Assembly: GCF_008016455.1 (NCBI RefSeq)
Contig: NZ_SAXU01000001.1
Coordinates: 2,422,926-2,486,925 of the forward strand
From: Brachyspira aalborgi
Lineage (GTDB): Bacteria; Spirochaetota; Brachyspiria; Brachyspirales; Brachyspiraceae
Direction of reading: 5' to 3'
Length of the DNA stretch: 64,000 nucleotides
Positions 52,355 to 62,100 of the stretch are shown here, in pieces (positions within the stretch are counted from its first letter, which is position 1; each line of letters starts with the position of its first letter). The position numbers were made by a program, and so were the translations under genes. The notes below the pieces were generated by a model, which saw nothing but the letters and a program-made list of their open reading frames with translations, made no database searches and had not been told where the DNA came from.

Positions 52355-54496
52355 TCAAATAAAAATATCAATCTCTCCATTTTTATTATTTATATTTTCA
52401 AGAATAAAACTTATCTTATTATGCATTTTCACGCAATCAAATATAACAATATTATTTTTAGAATCGATTATATTTTTTTCTTTACATTTATCGCATCCTA
52501 TTGCAATACTTTTTGGACAAAAAGCAAAATTCATGGCAGGTATAAATCCTCGCTTTATTGATATTGTATTTTTTAATTTTTTTCTAGCTTCAATCGAAGA
52601 TATAACAGTCGAAACGCCAAGTTTATATAAAAAATCAACCGTCTTGTTATTTATAGTATTCATTCCAATTCCAGCCCAAATTATGCATTCGCCAAGTAAA
52701 GCCTCAATTTGTCCTAAATTATTGCAAATAACTATCATATCTTTTAAAACTATATTTTTTATTAATTCGATATCCTTATCAAAAGTTATATGCGGTAAAA
52801 TTATTCCGTCAATTAAACCTTCATTAAAAAATTTTTTAATATTGGTATCGTATATTTTTGGAAATAAAATTATTTTGTCATAATCTTTAACTTTATGATT
52901 TATATCGCTTATTATTGCGACTTTTAGATTTGTATTTGGATATTCTATTTTTTCTTTAAATATATTTTTTATATTTTTATCATAATCTATTTTTCGATTT
53001 TGAATTAAAATTTTTTCAAGAGAGTTTATTATGCTTCTTCTTGCTTCATTTAAAACTTTTACGGGAATAAAAGGCTTTTCAAAATTTATAATAATATTTA
53101 TATTTTCAAATTTGAAAACCGTTCCGCCCGTTTTTGATAACGCTTTTATAATATCGCTTTCTTTCGTTTCAGAATTTTTTGCTTCTTCGACTAAATAATC
53201 GCTTATATATTCTAAATTTAATTTTTCATTATAATTTGAATTAATTTTAAATTTTATTTTTTTATCGTAATCAATGATGCAATTTAAATTGAGCAAATGT
53301 TTAAAATTATCGCTTTCAATTATAATATTCGCTTCATCCATTTGAGATTTATCTGTCGTTCTATAAACTTTATCTCCGACATTAATATTTTTCAAAACTG
53401 CGCTAAAACTTAAATTACCTTTTCCGTTTTTAACTCTAATATTTTCTTTATATAAATCTGAAATTTGCATTCCAATTTTTCCGCTCTCTCCAAAAGAAAG
53501 TCCGTCATATACATTTAATTCTTTATCGGCTTTAATATAAATTTTATTTTTCTTATAATCCGTTATTTTTCCTATAAACTCTCCGTTATGATTAGGTTTA
53601 TAATTTTCAAATATATCTTTTGAATTATAATAATAACCTTCGCTAAATCCGCCGCGATTAAAAATTTTTATTAAACTTTCTTTATATTTTTCAGTTTCAA
53701 TATTTTTATTTTGTAATGCAAAATCTATAGCCTTTCTATAAATCGAAGTAGTTATTGCAACATACTCGCTTCTTTTAGCTCTTCCTTCTATCTTAAAAGA
53801 ATTAATTCCCGATTCAATTAAATTTGGAATAATATCTATAGTCATTAAATCTTTTGCGCTTAAAGGATAATCGGTTTTCCCTCCGCTATATTCCATTCTG
53901 CAAGCTTGAGCGCATGCTCCTCTGTTTGCGCTTCTTCCTCCATGCAAATACGAATAGGCGCATTGCCCCGAAAAACTTACGCATAAAGCACCGTGAATAA
54001 AAGTTTCTAATTCTATATTTGTATTTTTTCTAATTTCTTTTATATTTTCAATGCTCGTTTCTCTTGCGAGAACAACTCTCTCGATTCCTAATTTTTCAAG
54101 CAGTTTAACGCTATAAGTATTATTGCATGACATTTGAGTGCTTGCATGCATTGGAATATTTAAATTATTTCTGACAATATCTATTATTCCCAAATCTTGA
54201 ACGATAATTGCATCCGCTCCCATATTGTAAATATTTTTTATAAGCAAAATAGCTTTATCTATTTCGTCATTGTAAACCAAAGTATTAACTGTAATATAAA
54301 CTTTTACATTTCTTAATTTTGCGAATTTAATTGCATTTTCTATCGCTTTGTCGTCAAAGTTTTCTGCAGCATATTCTCTCGCGTTAAAACTTTTTGCTCC
54401 AAAATAAACTCCATTAGCTCCAGAATTAACCGCCGCTTTTAATCCTATTTCATTTCCCACAGGCGAAAGCAATTCTATTTTTTTAATTTTATTCAT
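52355..54496 (-). CDS. U32 peptidase family protein (RlhA-like)
   Basis: 713 residues. The N-terminal U32 TIM barrel shows ELLSPVGNEIGLKAAVNSGANGVYFG, PMHASTQMSCNN, FIHGALCVSFSGQCAYSYLHGGRSANRGACAQACR (the iron-sulphur/catalytic cysteine region) and INSFKIEGRAKRSEY. A C-terminal DUF3656-type region ends with PKSIAIGCDKC. This full-length layout matches RlhA, which hydroxylates 23S rRNA C2501 with prephenate. The ATG lies at a weak site. It is a single gene. Enzyme identity is inferred from the layout. Confidence 0.8.
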   Translation of the reverse strand: MNKIKKIELLSPVGNEIGLKAAVNSGANGVYFGAKSFNAREYAAENFDDKAIENAIKFAKLRNVKVYITVNTLVYNDEIDKAILLIKNIYNMGADAIIVQDLGIIDIVRNNLNIPMHASTQMSCNNTYSVKLLEKLGIERVVLARETSIENIKEIRKNTNIELETFIHGALCVSFSGQCAYSYLHGGRSANRGACAQACRMEYSGGKTDYPLSAKDLMTIDIIPNLIESGINSFKIEGRAKRSEYVAITTSIYRKAIDFALQNKNIETEKYKESLIKIFNRGGFSEGYYYNSKDIFENYKPNHNGEFIGKITDYKKNKIYIKADKELNVYDGLSFGESGKIGMQISDLYKENIRVKNGKGNLSFSAVLKNINVGDKVYRTTDKSQMDEANIIIESDNFKHLLNLNCIIDYDKKIKFKINSNYNEKLNLEYISDYLVEEAKNSETKESDIIKALSKTGGTVFKFENINIIINFEKPFIPVKVLNEARRSIINSLEKILIQNRKIDYDKNIKNIFKEKIEYPNTNLKVAIISDINHKVKDYDKIILFPKIYDTNIKKFFNEGLIDGIILPHITFDKDIELIKNIVLKDMIVICNNLGQIEALLGECIIWAGIGMNTINNKTVDFLYKLGVSTVISSIEARKKLKNTISIKRGFIPAMNFAFCPKSIAIGCDKCKEKNIIDSKNNIVIFDCVKMHNKISFILENINNKNGEIDIFI

Positions 54497-54648
54497 TTAA
54501 TAATGATAACATATAAATAAACGAGTTCAAGATATAAAAAAGAAGCAAATCTAAAGCCTGACTTATACTAAAACATTAACAATAGGAAATTGCAGTTTGT
54601 TTATTCGATATATTCTTTATCAAATTTAAAAATATAGTCTTTTTATTA

Positions 54649-57600
54649 TCAATTTCTATTTGACTTTTCAATAATTTTAATTTCAGCCTTTGACAAACCG
54701 TATAATTCATAAACCAAATTATTAATTTCAATTTCTAATTTAGAGGTATTCGCATTAAAATTATTTTCTTTCGATTTTATTATCCTATGGACTAATCTAA
54801 TAATTCTATCGACTATTTTTTTATTTTTAGAATTTATTTTAGGAATTGGCAATTGTTTTAAATACGGTATATCATATCTTACATAACCGCATGCCAAATG
54901 AGTTGCTCCAAAATAATATTTATACCAAAAATCGGCTAACTTTGAATTTAATATTCCAAGAATATAATATGGATTTTCTTTTAAATCTACAATTAAAGTC
55001 GATTTGCCCATATAAAATTTATTTTTATCAAAACTTGCTTGAATATTTTTCGTCATTCTTGCAATAACTATTTTAGGCTTTTTAAAATCTTTTTGTATGT
55101 TTTGAGAATAAATTTCAGTCAGTATATACTCTTTTTGCCAAACAATGCAATATCTTTTTATATCGGCTGTTTGTATTATAGGATTATATTCTTTACGCTT
55201 TGATTTATTTAACTTTTTAAAATCGCTTAATAAAATTTTCTTTTTACCATAACCGCTTTGAGAAGTTCCCCATTTTAAAAGCCCAATTTCTCCTAATTTT
55301 CTACAGCCTACTTTTTGAAAATTTATTTTATGTTTTGATATATTAATTGATAATTGTTCGTTTTTAGAATAAGTTTCTATATTATGACTATGTTTAAAAT
55401 TATCATTTTTCCATAATACTATTTTTATAGAACCTTGTTTTTTATTTTTTTTAAATTCGTATATAGTCGGATATGTAGAAGCGGAAGCAAAAACTTTAAT
55501 ATAAGAACAATCGACTATATAATTAATGCATCCTTTTTCTAATAATAATTTTCTTGTTCCGTAAGTAAAATCGGATTGCAACATCGCTATAGGATTAATA
55601 AATGTTAATATTCCGTTGTTATTTGCAACCTCAATTCCTTTTTCTATAAAATAGCAAAAAATATTGGGACGATTAGAATTTTCATTTACCGCATAATTTT
55701 TTGTTTTATTAATCGTATTTTTGTCTATCTCTCTATAATCAATATAAGGCGGATTTCCTATAACCAAATCAAATCCTATAAAATCTCCGTTTTCGTTTAA
55801 TACTTCAGGAAATTCAAGTCGCCATTCAAAAGCGTTTTTATATTCTTTACCGCTTAAAACCGAATCCAATTTTTTTCTTAATATCTGTATTCTGCCATAA
55901 GATTCAAAAGCTTCCTCTTTTTCGTTTTCGTTTAATTCTTCGATTTCTAATAAATTTTTTGTATAGGTTAATCCGCTCAATAAATTTTTATCATCGATTA
56001 AATACATTCCGTATTTGTCTATATGCGCTTGAATTTCTTTTTCAAGACTGTTTATAGTTTTCGGAGCTTTCAAATTAAGAGTTAAATTTTCTTTTATTTC
56101 GTTAATTTTTATTTCAATCTCTCTTTTAGAATGTTTTGAATTTTCGCCGTCCGCATTTTTATATTTACCAACAAGGCATTTATAATCTTTAATTAATTTG
56201 TCTATCTTTGGAATATTCTTTAAAGAATCTTTCAAATCGAATCTTGAAATTATAGAATTTCCGCATTTAATATTTATATCGATATTAGGCAAAGTTTCTA
56301 AATATTTATTTTCTATATCTCTGTAATAACTATATTTTAATAATTCTATCCAAAGGCGAAGTTTTGTAATATCGCAAGAATTAGGATTAATATCGACTCC
56401 GAATAAATTATTTTCTATAATTTCTTTTTTAGCGAAAAATATTGTCCGCTGTATTTTATGCGAATCCGTATTTTCATGTTTTGGACGCTTATAATTATGA
56501 ATATTATTTTCAGAATCTCTTATAACTATTTCATCGTTTTTAAGTTCTAATTTAATATCTTTTAATTTTCTGCCGTCTTCGTCTATAAGCAAACCTAAAT
56601 TATATTTTATTAATAATAATTCGTTTAATGCGGAAACTAAAAAATGTCCGCTTCCAACCGCAGGGTCGCATATTCTAATTTCATTAAAAATTTTAATCGC
56701 TTTATTAAAACTCTCTTTATTCGTAATAAATCTGTCAAGCGAAATTTGAATATCGTCTATAGTTTTGCATTCCCAACTTAAAGAATTATTAAATTTTTCA
56801 ATAACTATTTTCTCCAAACTTTGATTGCACATATAATTAGTAATAAAACTTGGAGTATAAAAACTTCCGTCTTTATAACCGTTTAATTTTTCAAAAACAA
56901 GCCCTAAAACCGCAGAGTTAATAAGTTTATCGTAATTTGTTTTAATATTATTTTGTAAATCTTGCGAAGTCGTTGTAAAATCATAAGCATGCAAAAATGC
57001 AAATAAATATTCAAGAAGCGGAATCTCTTCCGATTTATTATTTTTCAAATATTTATTATTAAAATTTTTATCTCTTTTCAAAATCGAATGTTGATAAATT
57101 TTTAAATTATTTGATTGCAAAAATTGAATTTCTTTTCCCTCTCTTTCCAATTCCTTTTTCTCAAAAAGACTCGAATTAAGATAAGGAATTATTTCAAATT
57201 TTTTAGATATATTTTCTCTTTCGTTTTCTTTCTTTGCCAAAACTTCAAAAAATAAAATATTTAAATTATTAAAGTCGGGCAAATATTCCAAATCTAAAAA
57301 CGGGGCTTCAATATGCTCAAAACTTAAAAGCATTGATTCTAAAAGCCTTAAAAATAAAATTCTATTATTCCAAGTTATTAGCAAAGAAAAAATTTCTTCA
57401 AAATTATTATCTTTATCAAGTTTGAAAGTTTTTGAAATAGAATCGTAAAAAGTATTTTTAATATCGCTATATTCAATTTTTCCGTTTTCTTTGTTTTCTT
57501 TAAGTCCCAAAATATATAAAAGTTCGTTATAAAATTCAACATTAAGAGTATTTGCGTCAATATATGTATTCCGCTTTAATAAAACTTGAGGAGAGAGCAA

Positions 57601-58239
57601 ACTATATAATAAACCTAATTTGTCAAATTCATTATTCAAAATATTTTTAAAATTAATACATAAATAATAAATTTCATTTTCAATTTTTGGAAGAATATTT
57701 TTAACTTCTTCGTAAAATTTTGTAGTGCTACTATCCGTTCCTCCGTTTTCTTCGCAATTCTTAAACGCTTTAATAATATCTTTATTTTTAGAAAAATTAT
57801 TCAAATAAGTTTTAGAATCTATAATATAAAAAACTTCCGCAGTAGCTAAAATTATAAAAGTTATATTATTATTTCCCGTTTTTATCTCTCTTAAAAAATA
57901 TAAAATCGATTCGTAAAAAGCTTTGGATTCTAAATTGTTGGAATTCTCTTTTACAAACTCCGATTTATTAATAACGCTTTTAGCTTCAAAAATTACTCTA
58001 ACTTGATTATCTTCGTAAATTGCCAAATCTATTTTATTTTTAACATTGCAATCATATTCAAAAACTTTATTTAGAAATTTGCCGATTTCATTTTTCTGAT
58101 ATTCTTCCGAATTATCTTTATTTGTATTTTCTAATAATTTTTTTAATTCTTTTGAAAAATTTAAAATAATTTGTTCGTTCGGCATTGAAATCTGAAAATT
58201 AGATAAAAATTTATTAAGCGAAATTTCTTTATACTTCAT
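54649..58239 (-). CDS. Type IIG restriction-modification enzyme (Eco57I-like)
   Basis: 1196 residues from ATG 58239 (GGGAG six bases upstream; a TTG at 58251 is less likely). The N-terminal nuclease core has KNKIDLAIYEDNQVRVIFEAK (PD-(D/E)XK type). The methyltransferase has motif I CDPAVGSGHFLVSALNELL (near residue 526) and motif IV NPPY (near 828), so it makes N6-methyladenine. The C-terminal part is a TaqI-like target-recognition region (ILTEIYSQNIQKDFKKPKIVIARM ... YYFGATHLACGY). One protein cuts and methylates. There is no partner subunit; it is a lone gene. Target site unknown. Confidence 0.88.
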   Translation of the reverse strand: MKYKEISLNKFLSNFQISMPNEQIILNFSKELKKLLENTNKDNSEEYQKNEIGKFLNKVFEYDCNVKNKIDLAIYEDNQVRVIFEAKSVINKSEFVKENSNNLESKAFYESILYFLREIKTGNNNITFIILATAEVFYIIDSKTYLNNFSKNKDIIKAFKNCEENGGTDSSTTKFYEEVKNILPKIENEIYYLCINFKNILNNEFDKLGLLYSLLSPQVLLKRNTYIDANTLNVEFYNELLYILGLKENKENGKIEYSDIKNTFYDSISKTFKLDKDNNFEEIFSLLITWNNRILFLRLLESMLLSFEHIEAPFLDLEYLPDFNNLNILFFEVLAKKENERENISKKFEIIPYLNSSLFEKKELEREGKEIQFLQSNNLKIYQHSILKRDKNFNNKYLKNNKSEEIPLLEYLFAFLHAYDFTTTSQDLQNNIKTNYDKLINSAVLGLVFEKLNGYKDGSFYTPSFITNYMCNQSLEKIVIEKFNNSLSWECKTIDDIQISLDRFITNKESFNKAIKIFNEIRICDPAVGSGHFLVSALNELLLIKYNLGLLIDEDGRKLKDIKLELKNDEIVIRDSENNIHNYKRPKHENTDSHKIQRTIFFAKKEIIENNLFGVDINPNSCDITKLRLWIELLKYSYYRDIENKYLETLPNIDINIKCGNSIISRFDLKDSLKNIPKIDKLIKDYKCLVGKYKNADGENSKHSKREIEIKINEIKENLTLNLKAPKTINSLEKEIQAHIDKYGMYLIDDKNLLSGLTYTKNLLEIEELNENEKEEAFESYGRIQILRKKLDSVLSGKEYKNAFEWRLEFPEVLNENGDFIGFDLVIGNPPYIDYREIDKNTINKTKNYAVNENSNRPNIFCYFIEKGIEVANNNGILTFINPIAMLQSDFTYGTRKLLLEKGCINYIVDCSYIKVFASASTYPTIYEFKKNKKQGSIKIVLWKNDNFKHSHNIETYSKNEQLSINISKHKINFQKVGCRKLGEIGLLKWGTSQSGYGKKKILLSDFKKLNKSKRKEYNPIIQTADIKRYCIVWQKEYILTEIYSQNIQKDFKKPKIVIARMTKNIQASFDKNKFYMGKSTLIVDLKENPYYILGILNSKLADFWYKYYFGATHLACGYVRYDIPYLKQLPIPKINSKNKKIVDRIIRLVHRIIKSKENNFNANTSKLEIEINNLVYELYGLSKAEIKIIEKSNRN

Positions 58240-58303
58240 TTTAACTCCCAAATTTTATATATACATTTTATAAAAATTCTTATATTATGCAATATTATTA
58301 ATA

Positions 58304-58332
58304 TTGACTATTATAAGTTTTTAATATATATT
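58304..58332 (+). promoter_or_regulatory. rpmB-ispH promoter
   Basis: TTGACT (58304-58309), 17-base spacer, TATATT (58327-58332), 42 bases before rpmB. Confidence 0.65.
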
Positions 58333-58374
58333 TAATAAATTATTAAAATTATTTTATAAATTACGGAGGAAATT

Positions 58375-58566
58375 ATGGCAAGAGTATGCGAAATATGCGG
58401 AAAAGGAAAACAAAACGGAAATAGCGTAAGCCATTCTAATATAAAAACCAAACGCTCTTTTAATGCCAATTTGCAAAATATAAGAATAGAAGTTAATGGA
58501 ACGGTAAGAAAAGCTTTAGTATGCGCGAAATGTATAAAGGGAAATAAAATAGTAAAAGCCAAATAA
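58375..58566 (+). CDS. rpmB: Ribosomal protein L28 (bL28), zinc form
   Basis: 63 residues: [29 protein letters not shown], then [13 protein letters not shown]. It has two CxxC pairs (CEIC and CAKC), the zinc-binding form of L28. AGGAGG lies before the ATG. Its stop overlaps the ispH start (TAATG), so the two are coupled in one operon. The identification is firm. Confidence 0.95.
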   Translation: MARVCEICGKGKQNGNSVSHSNIKTKRSFNANLQNIRIEVNGTVRKALVCAKCIKGNKIVKAK

Positions 58567-60305
58567 TGAATATCGATATAGGCAAATTTGCAGGTTTTTG
58601 CGATGGCGTAAAATATGCGGTTGAAAATACTTTCTCTCAAGCGGCTAAAAGCGAAGATAAAATATTTGTCGATGGACATTTAATACATAATCCTCAAACT
58701 TTGGATATGCTTGAAAATAACGGAGTTCATACTTACGAAGATAAAGAGGATATGTCTATATTAGACGGAAAAACCGTTATAATAAGAGCGCATGGAGTAT
58801 CGCCAAGCAGAAGAGAAGCGCTTTCAAAACATGCAAAAAAATTAGTTAATCTCACTTGCAAATATGTTGCAAAAACTCAAGGTTTGGTAAAAAAATATAG
58901 TTTATTAGGCTATAGAATAATCGTTATTGGAAATCCTAACCATCCTGAAATTATAGGAGTATGCGGATTTGCTGACGATGTTTTTGTGATTTATAAAGAC
59001 GCCGATTTAAATAATATTCCTAATAACGAAAAAAAAACTTTAATAGTAGCACAAACAACATTACAAAAAGATATTTTTTATAACTTCGTTTCAAAAATAA
59101 AAGAAAAATATAAAACATCCGAAATTATAATTAAAGATACTATTTGCGAAGCTACCGAACAGAGACAAAATGAAATATTGGATATCGCTAAAAGAAACGA
59201 TGTAGTTTTGGTTATTGGCGGTTCTGAAAGCAGTAATACAAAAAATTTATATAAAATCGCTTCGGAAATAAAACCTTCTTTTTATGTAGAATATAAAGAA
59301 GATTTAGATAATTTAGATTTATCAAGTTATAAAAACATTGGAATAATGGCAGGCGCTTCGACTCCCGATTGGCTTATAGAAGAAGTCGCTCAAACTATTA
59401 AAGATAAATATGCAAGCAATGTATCAAAATTTTTTTCAAAGATATTCGATTTTCTAAATTACGGATATATATTTTTTTCGATTGGCGCGTTTTTAATGTC
59501 TTATGCGATTTACGATATTTTATCTCAAACATTTCAATATCAAATAGGAATTATAACCGCTTCTTATTATTTATATACGAGTTTAAGCAACGGTTATAGC
59601 AATTATGCAATTCGTATAAGCGATAAAAAAAGATTTGCTTTTTACAATAAATATAAATTATTTTTTATGTTTATTATTTTTATAAGTTGCGCGAGTATGT
59701 TTTATTTTTCTTATAAAATGAGCGTTGGAATTTTAATGCTTACGATATTGTCAAGTTTGCTCGGAATGGGATATAATATGAGTTTTAAAAATAAATCAAA
59801 ATTCGATAATTCTTTATTCTTTAAACTATTTAAAAAACTTATTCCATTTAAAGCGATAGTAATATCCGTTGCCGTTACGATACTTTTAAACGGTTCTATA
59901 TTTATTCTTAACAGAAATATAATTAAAGAAAAATTTTTTGCCTATTTATTTTCCGCAAGCATAGTTTTTATTTTTATGTTTATAAGACAAGCTTTAATAG
60001 AAATAAAATTTTCTCAAAGCGATAAAATAGCGGGAGCGGTGACTTTAACAGCGTATATCGAGCCTAAAAAATTAGCCATTTTGACGGGAATTTTGCCGAT
60101 TGTTCCTATATTATTTATGTTTATTGGAATAATCATGCATCAATTTTCGCTTTCAAATAATATAAAATATCTTATTCCGATTGTTTATTCAAGCATAGTT
60201 TCTTTTATAGCAATGAGAAGAAATGCAATAACGATAAGCAGACATTTATTTTCTTTTTTAATCGATTCGCCATTATATATATTATTTTTAACGGCATTAA
60301 TTTAA
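58566..60305 (+). CDS. ispH: IspH fused to a UbiA-like membrane domain
   Basis: 579 residues. Residues 1-280 are HMBPP reductase, the last step of the MEP isoprenoid pathway. Cys12, Cys98 and Cys194 bind the 4Fe-4S cluster, with GHLIHNP (His41), RAHG (His76) and TICEATEQRQ matching the active site. Residues about 290-579 are eight or so transmembrane helices that resemble UbiA prenyltransferases, in line with IspH-UbiA fusions known elsewhere. The Asp-rich motifs of UbiA are degenerate: NGYSNYAIRISDKKR has no NxxxD, and SDKIAG is the second. The membrane half may therefore be inactive or act as an anchor. It starts in the rpmB stop codon. Confidence 0.85.
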   Translation: MNIDIGKFAGFCDGVKYAVENTFSQAAKSEDKIFVDGHLIHNPQTLDMLENNGVHTYEDKEDMSILDGKTVIIRAHGVSPSRREALSKHAKKLVNLTCKYVAKTQGLVKKYSLLGYRIIVIGNPNHPEIIGVCGFADDVFVIYKDADLNNIPNNEKKTLIVAQTTLQKDIFYNFVSKIKEKYKTSEIIIKDTICEATEQRQNEILDIAKRNDVVLVIGGSESSNTKNLYKIASEIKPSFYVEYKEDLDNLDLSSYKNIGIMAGASTPDWLIEEVAQTIKDKYASNVSKFFSKIFDFLNYGYIFFSIGAFLMSYAIYDILSQTFQYQIGIITASYYLYTSLSNGYSNYAIRISDKKRFAFYNKYKLFFMFIIFISCASMFYFSYKMSVGILMLTILSSLLGMGYNMSFKNKSKFDNSLFFKLFKKLIPFKAIVISVAVTILLNGSIFILNRNIIKEKFFAYLFSASIVFIFMFIRQALIEIKFSQSDKIAGAVTLTAYIEPKKLAILTGILPIVPILFMFIGIIMHQFSLSNNIKYLIPIVYSSIVSFIAMRRNAITISRHLFSFLIDSPLYILFLTALI

Positions 60306-60330
60306 TTTAACGCCGCTAAAATAATATAAT

Positions 60331-61116
60331 TTAATCTTTTCTCCTAAATAGAGATGAAGACGAACCTGCCAAATGATGTCTTTTCAAGTCAATAAGTTCG
60401 AATATTGTAGCGGAAGATAGAGACTCTCTTAAAGCCTTCGGAGATTTCAATAATCTTATTATCTCTTCGTTTACCATCCACTCTTCATCGTATATATTGC
60501 TTATAGAATCTCTTGGAGCGTATATCATATTGCTTCTGGCTAATACTATAAATCTGTTATTTTCGTCATAATAACCTAATTCGCCTATAAAATAAGCATG
60601 GGGCATAGCCAAATTAATATATCTGTCTCCATAAATAGCATTAACATCCAACTCTCTATGGATTTCGCCGTTAGTAATATCATAACCAAATACATGAAAT
60701 ATTCTAACGGATATTCTACGACTATTCAAAGAATGATAAGAGATGTCGTAATCCGAAATATCCCAATAAAAGAAACACCATTCCGGATCACGCATCATTA
60801 AAGTTAATCTCGTTTCATTATATCTATTCGGCAATTCTCTAACTATATCGACTTCATCGGGAATATATTTGTGTTGAATCTCTATAATCTCTTCATACTC
60901 TTTAGAAGATGGTTTTTTAATGGCGGCTTTTTTAATAGCCGTTTTTTTAACGGGAGTAATTTTTTTAACGCTCGCTTTTTTCGGCGCTACCGCCTTTACA
61001 ATTTTGGTAGTTGTCGTTTTTTTGGCGGTATCTTTTTCAGAAACCGTTTTTTTTACGACACTTTTTTTAATAACCGTCTCTTTTTTCGGAGCCGTTTTTT
61101 TACCTGTTGTAGACAT
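60331..61116 (-). CDS. DUF4912 protein with histone-like Lys/Ala tail
   Basis: 261 residues. The first ~75 are a Lys/Thr/Ala/Val tail of histone H1/AlgP type (KKETVIKKSVVKKTVSEKD, KKTAIKKAAIKKPSSKEYE). The C-terminal domain is DUF4912: RYNETRLTLMMRDPEWCFFYWDIS, SVRIFHVFGYDI, NLAMPHAYFIGELGYYDENNRF. The tail should bind DNA electrostatically, while the DUF4912 fold resembles a carbohydrate-binding beta sandwich. GGAGA-AGATTT-ATGTCTACAAC at the start is nearly the same as in the next gene, so the two are duplicates at their front. They share one operon with the promoter near 61.4 kb. Confidence 0.75.
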   Translation of the reverse strand: MSTTGKKTAPKKETVIKKSVVKKTVSEKDTAKKTTTTKIVKAVAPKKASVKKITPVKKTAIKKAAIKKPSSKEYEEIIEIQHKYIPDEVDIVRELPNRYNETRLTLMMRDPEWCFFYWDISDYDISYHSLNSRRISVRIFHVFGYDITNGEIHRELDVNAIYGDRYINLAMPHAYFIGELGYYDENNRFIVLARSNMIYAPRDSISNIYDEEWMVNEEIIRLLKSPKALRESLSSATIFELIDLKRHHLAGSSSSLFRRKD

Positions 61117-61152
61117 AAATCTTCTCCATTACTTAATTTTTATAGCTTACTT

Positions 61153-61338
61153 TTAATTTGTGGTTTTTTTAGTCGTTGTTTTTTTAGCCGTTGTCTTTTT
61201 TACCGTAGTTTTTTTAGCTGTTGTCTTTTTAGCGGCAGTTTTTTTTGCTGCAGGTTTTTTAGCTGTTGTCTTTTTAGCGGCAGGTTTCTTGGCTGCAGTT
61301 TTTTTAGTTGTAGTTTTTTTAGTAGTTGTTGTAGACAT
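61153..61338 (-). CDS. Histone H1-like DNA-binding protein
   Basis: 61 residues from ATG 61338, where GGAGA lies 7 bases upstream (an ATG at 61350 lacks a site). It is almost only Lys, Thr and Ala in KTTAKK/KPAAKK units and lacks any fold, like chlamydial Hc1/Hc2 and AlgP-type histone H1 relatives. It should compact DNA. It begins MSTTTTKK and shares its leader with the DUF4912 gene 36 bases downstream; the two are one transcript from the promoter at 61372. The repetitive DNA could vary in length. Confidence 0.8.
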   Translation of the reverse strand: MSTTTTKKTTTKKTAAKKPAAKKTTAKKPAAKKTAAKKTTAKKTTVKKTTAKKTTTKKTTN

Positions 61339-61371
61339 AATCTTCTCCATATGTTTAATTTTTATTCTATA

Positions 61372-61399
61372 ATTATAATTATAAATACATTTTTGTCAA
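61372..61399 (-). promoter_or_regulatory. Promoter of the histone-like/DUF4912 operon
   Basis: On the minus strand TTGACA (61399-61394), 16-base spacer, TATAAT (61377-61372): full consensus hexamers. It lies 33 bases before the histone-like start. Confidence 0.75.
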
Positions 61400-61551
61400 T
61401 AACTAATATTAAAATTTTTTTAATTTTTTTATCTTTAATTTTATTCAAATTTTATTACGATAATAAAAACACAAGGTTTTGATTTGTATAAATTAATTTG
61501 AATTTAATTATTTTATTTATTATTTTTTTGTTTATGATTTACGGAGGCAAA

Positions 61552-62094
61552 ATGAAAAAAAATTTAATTATTTTATTTTTTAATTCGATTTTATTTTTTA
61601 ATTTATTATATTCTCAAGAAAGTTTAAATATTCCTGTAGCGCCAAGCGATGACCAACAATTAGATAACGCCGTAGGTTTTTCAAGAACTTTAAACTCTTT
61701 TAATAAAAGCGCAAACTCTTATGCAAAATTAAAAGCGTATATTAATCTTTTAGATTCAAAAGGAATGAAAGCCTTAAAAAAACATCCTTCATATTCAAGA
61801 CTTGGAGATATTTATATGTATGGAGCTATGTATCTTGAAAAAGAATATAAAGAAAATAAAATAATAGAATTATATAAAAAGGCTTTGGAATTAAGAGCAG
61901 AACCTAATTCAAATTATTCGCTTGCAATAATCTATAAAAACAGATACGACATAGCGGTTAAAAAGAAAGACGCCGTTAAAGAAGTGGAATACGGAAAAAT
62001 GGTTTACGAATATTTAAATAAGTATGTTATTCTATCGGGAAACAAAAGCGCAAAATATAAGAAAATACTTAATTATTTTAGTTCTTATAAATAA
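61552..62094 (+). CDS. Secreted TPR-like protein
   Basis: 180 residues from ATG 61552, chosen over 61498 because CGGAGG lies 6 bases upstream and a signal peptide starts there (KKNLIILFFNSILFFNLLYSQ). The mature part is helical with TPR-like repeats (YSRLGDIYMYGAMYLEKEYKE, YSLAIIYKNRYDIAVKKKDA). It would be periplasmic. It converges with the radical-SAM gene with 6 bases between the stops. Function unknown. Confidence 0.6.
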   Translation: MKKNLIILFFNSILFFNLLYSQESLNIPVAPSDDQQLDNAVGFSRTLNSFNKSANSYAKLKAYINLLDSKGMKALKKHPSYSRLGDIYMYGAMYLEKEYKENKIIELYKKALELRAEPNSNYSLAIIYKNRYDIAVKKKDAVKEVEYGKMVYEYLNKYVILSGNKSAKYKKILNYFSSYK

Positions 62095-62100
62095 TAATTT

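Noticed and set aside
60871..61482. Long Phe/Arg/Val-rich plus-strand frames opposite the histone-like genes
   Set aside because: They are reverse-strand shadows of Lys/Ala repeats (AAA/AAG read as TTT/CTT) with no promoter.
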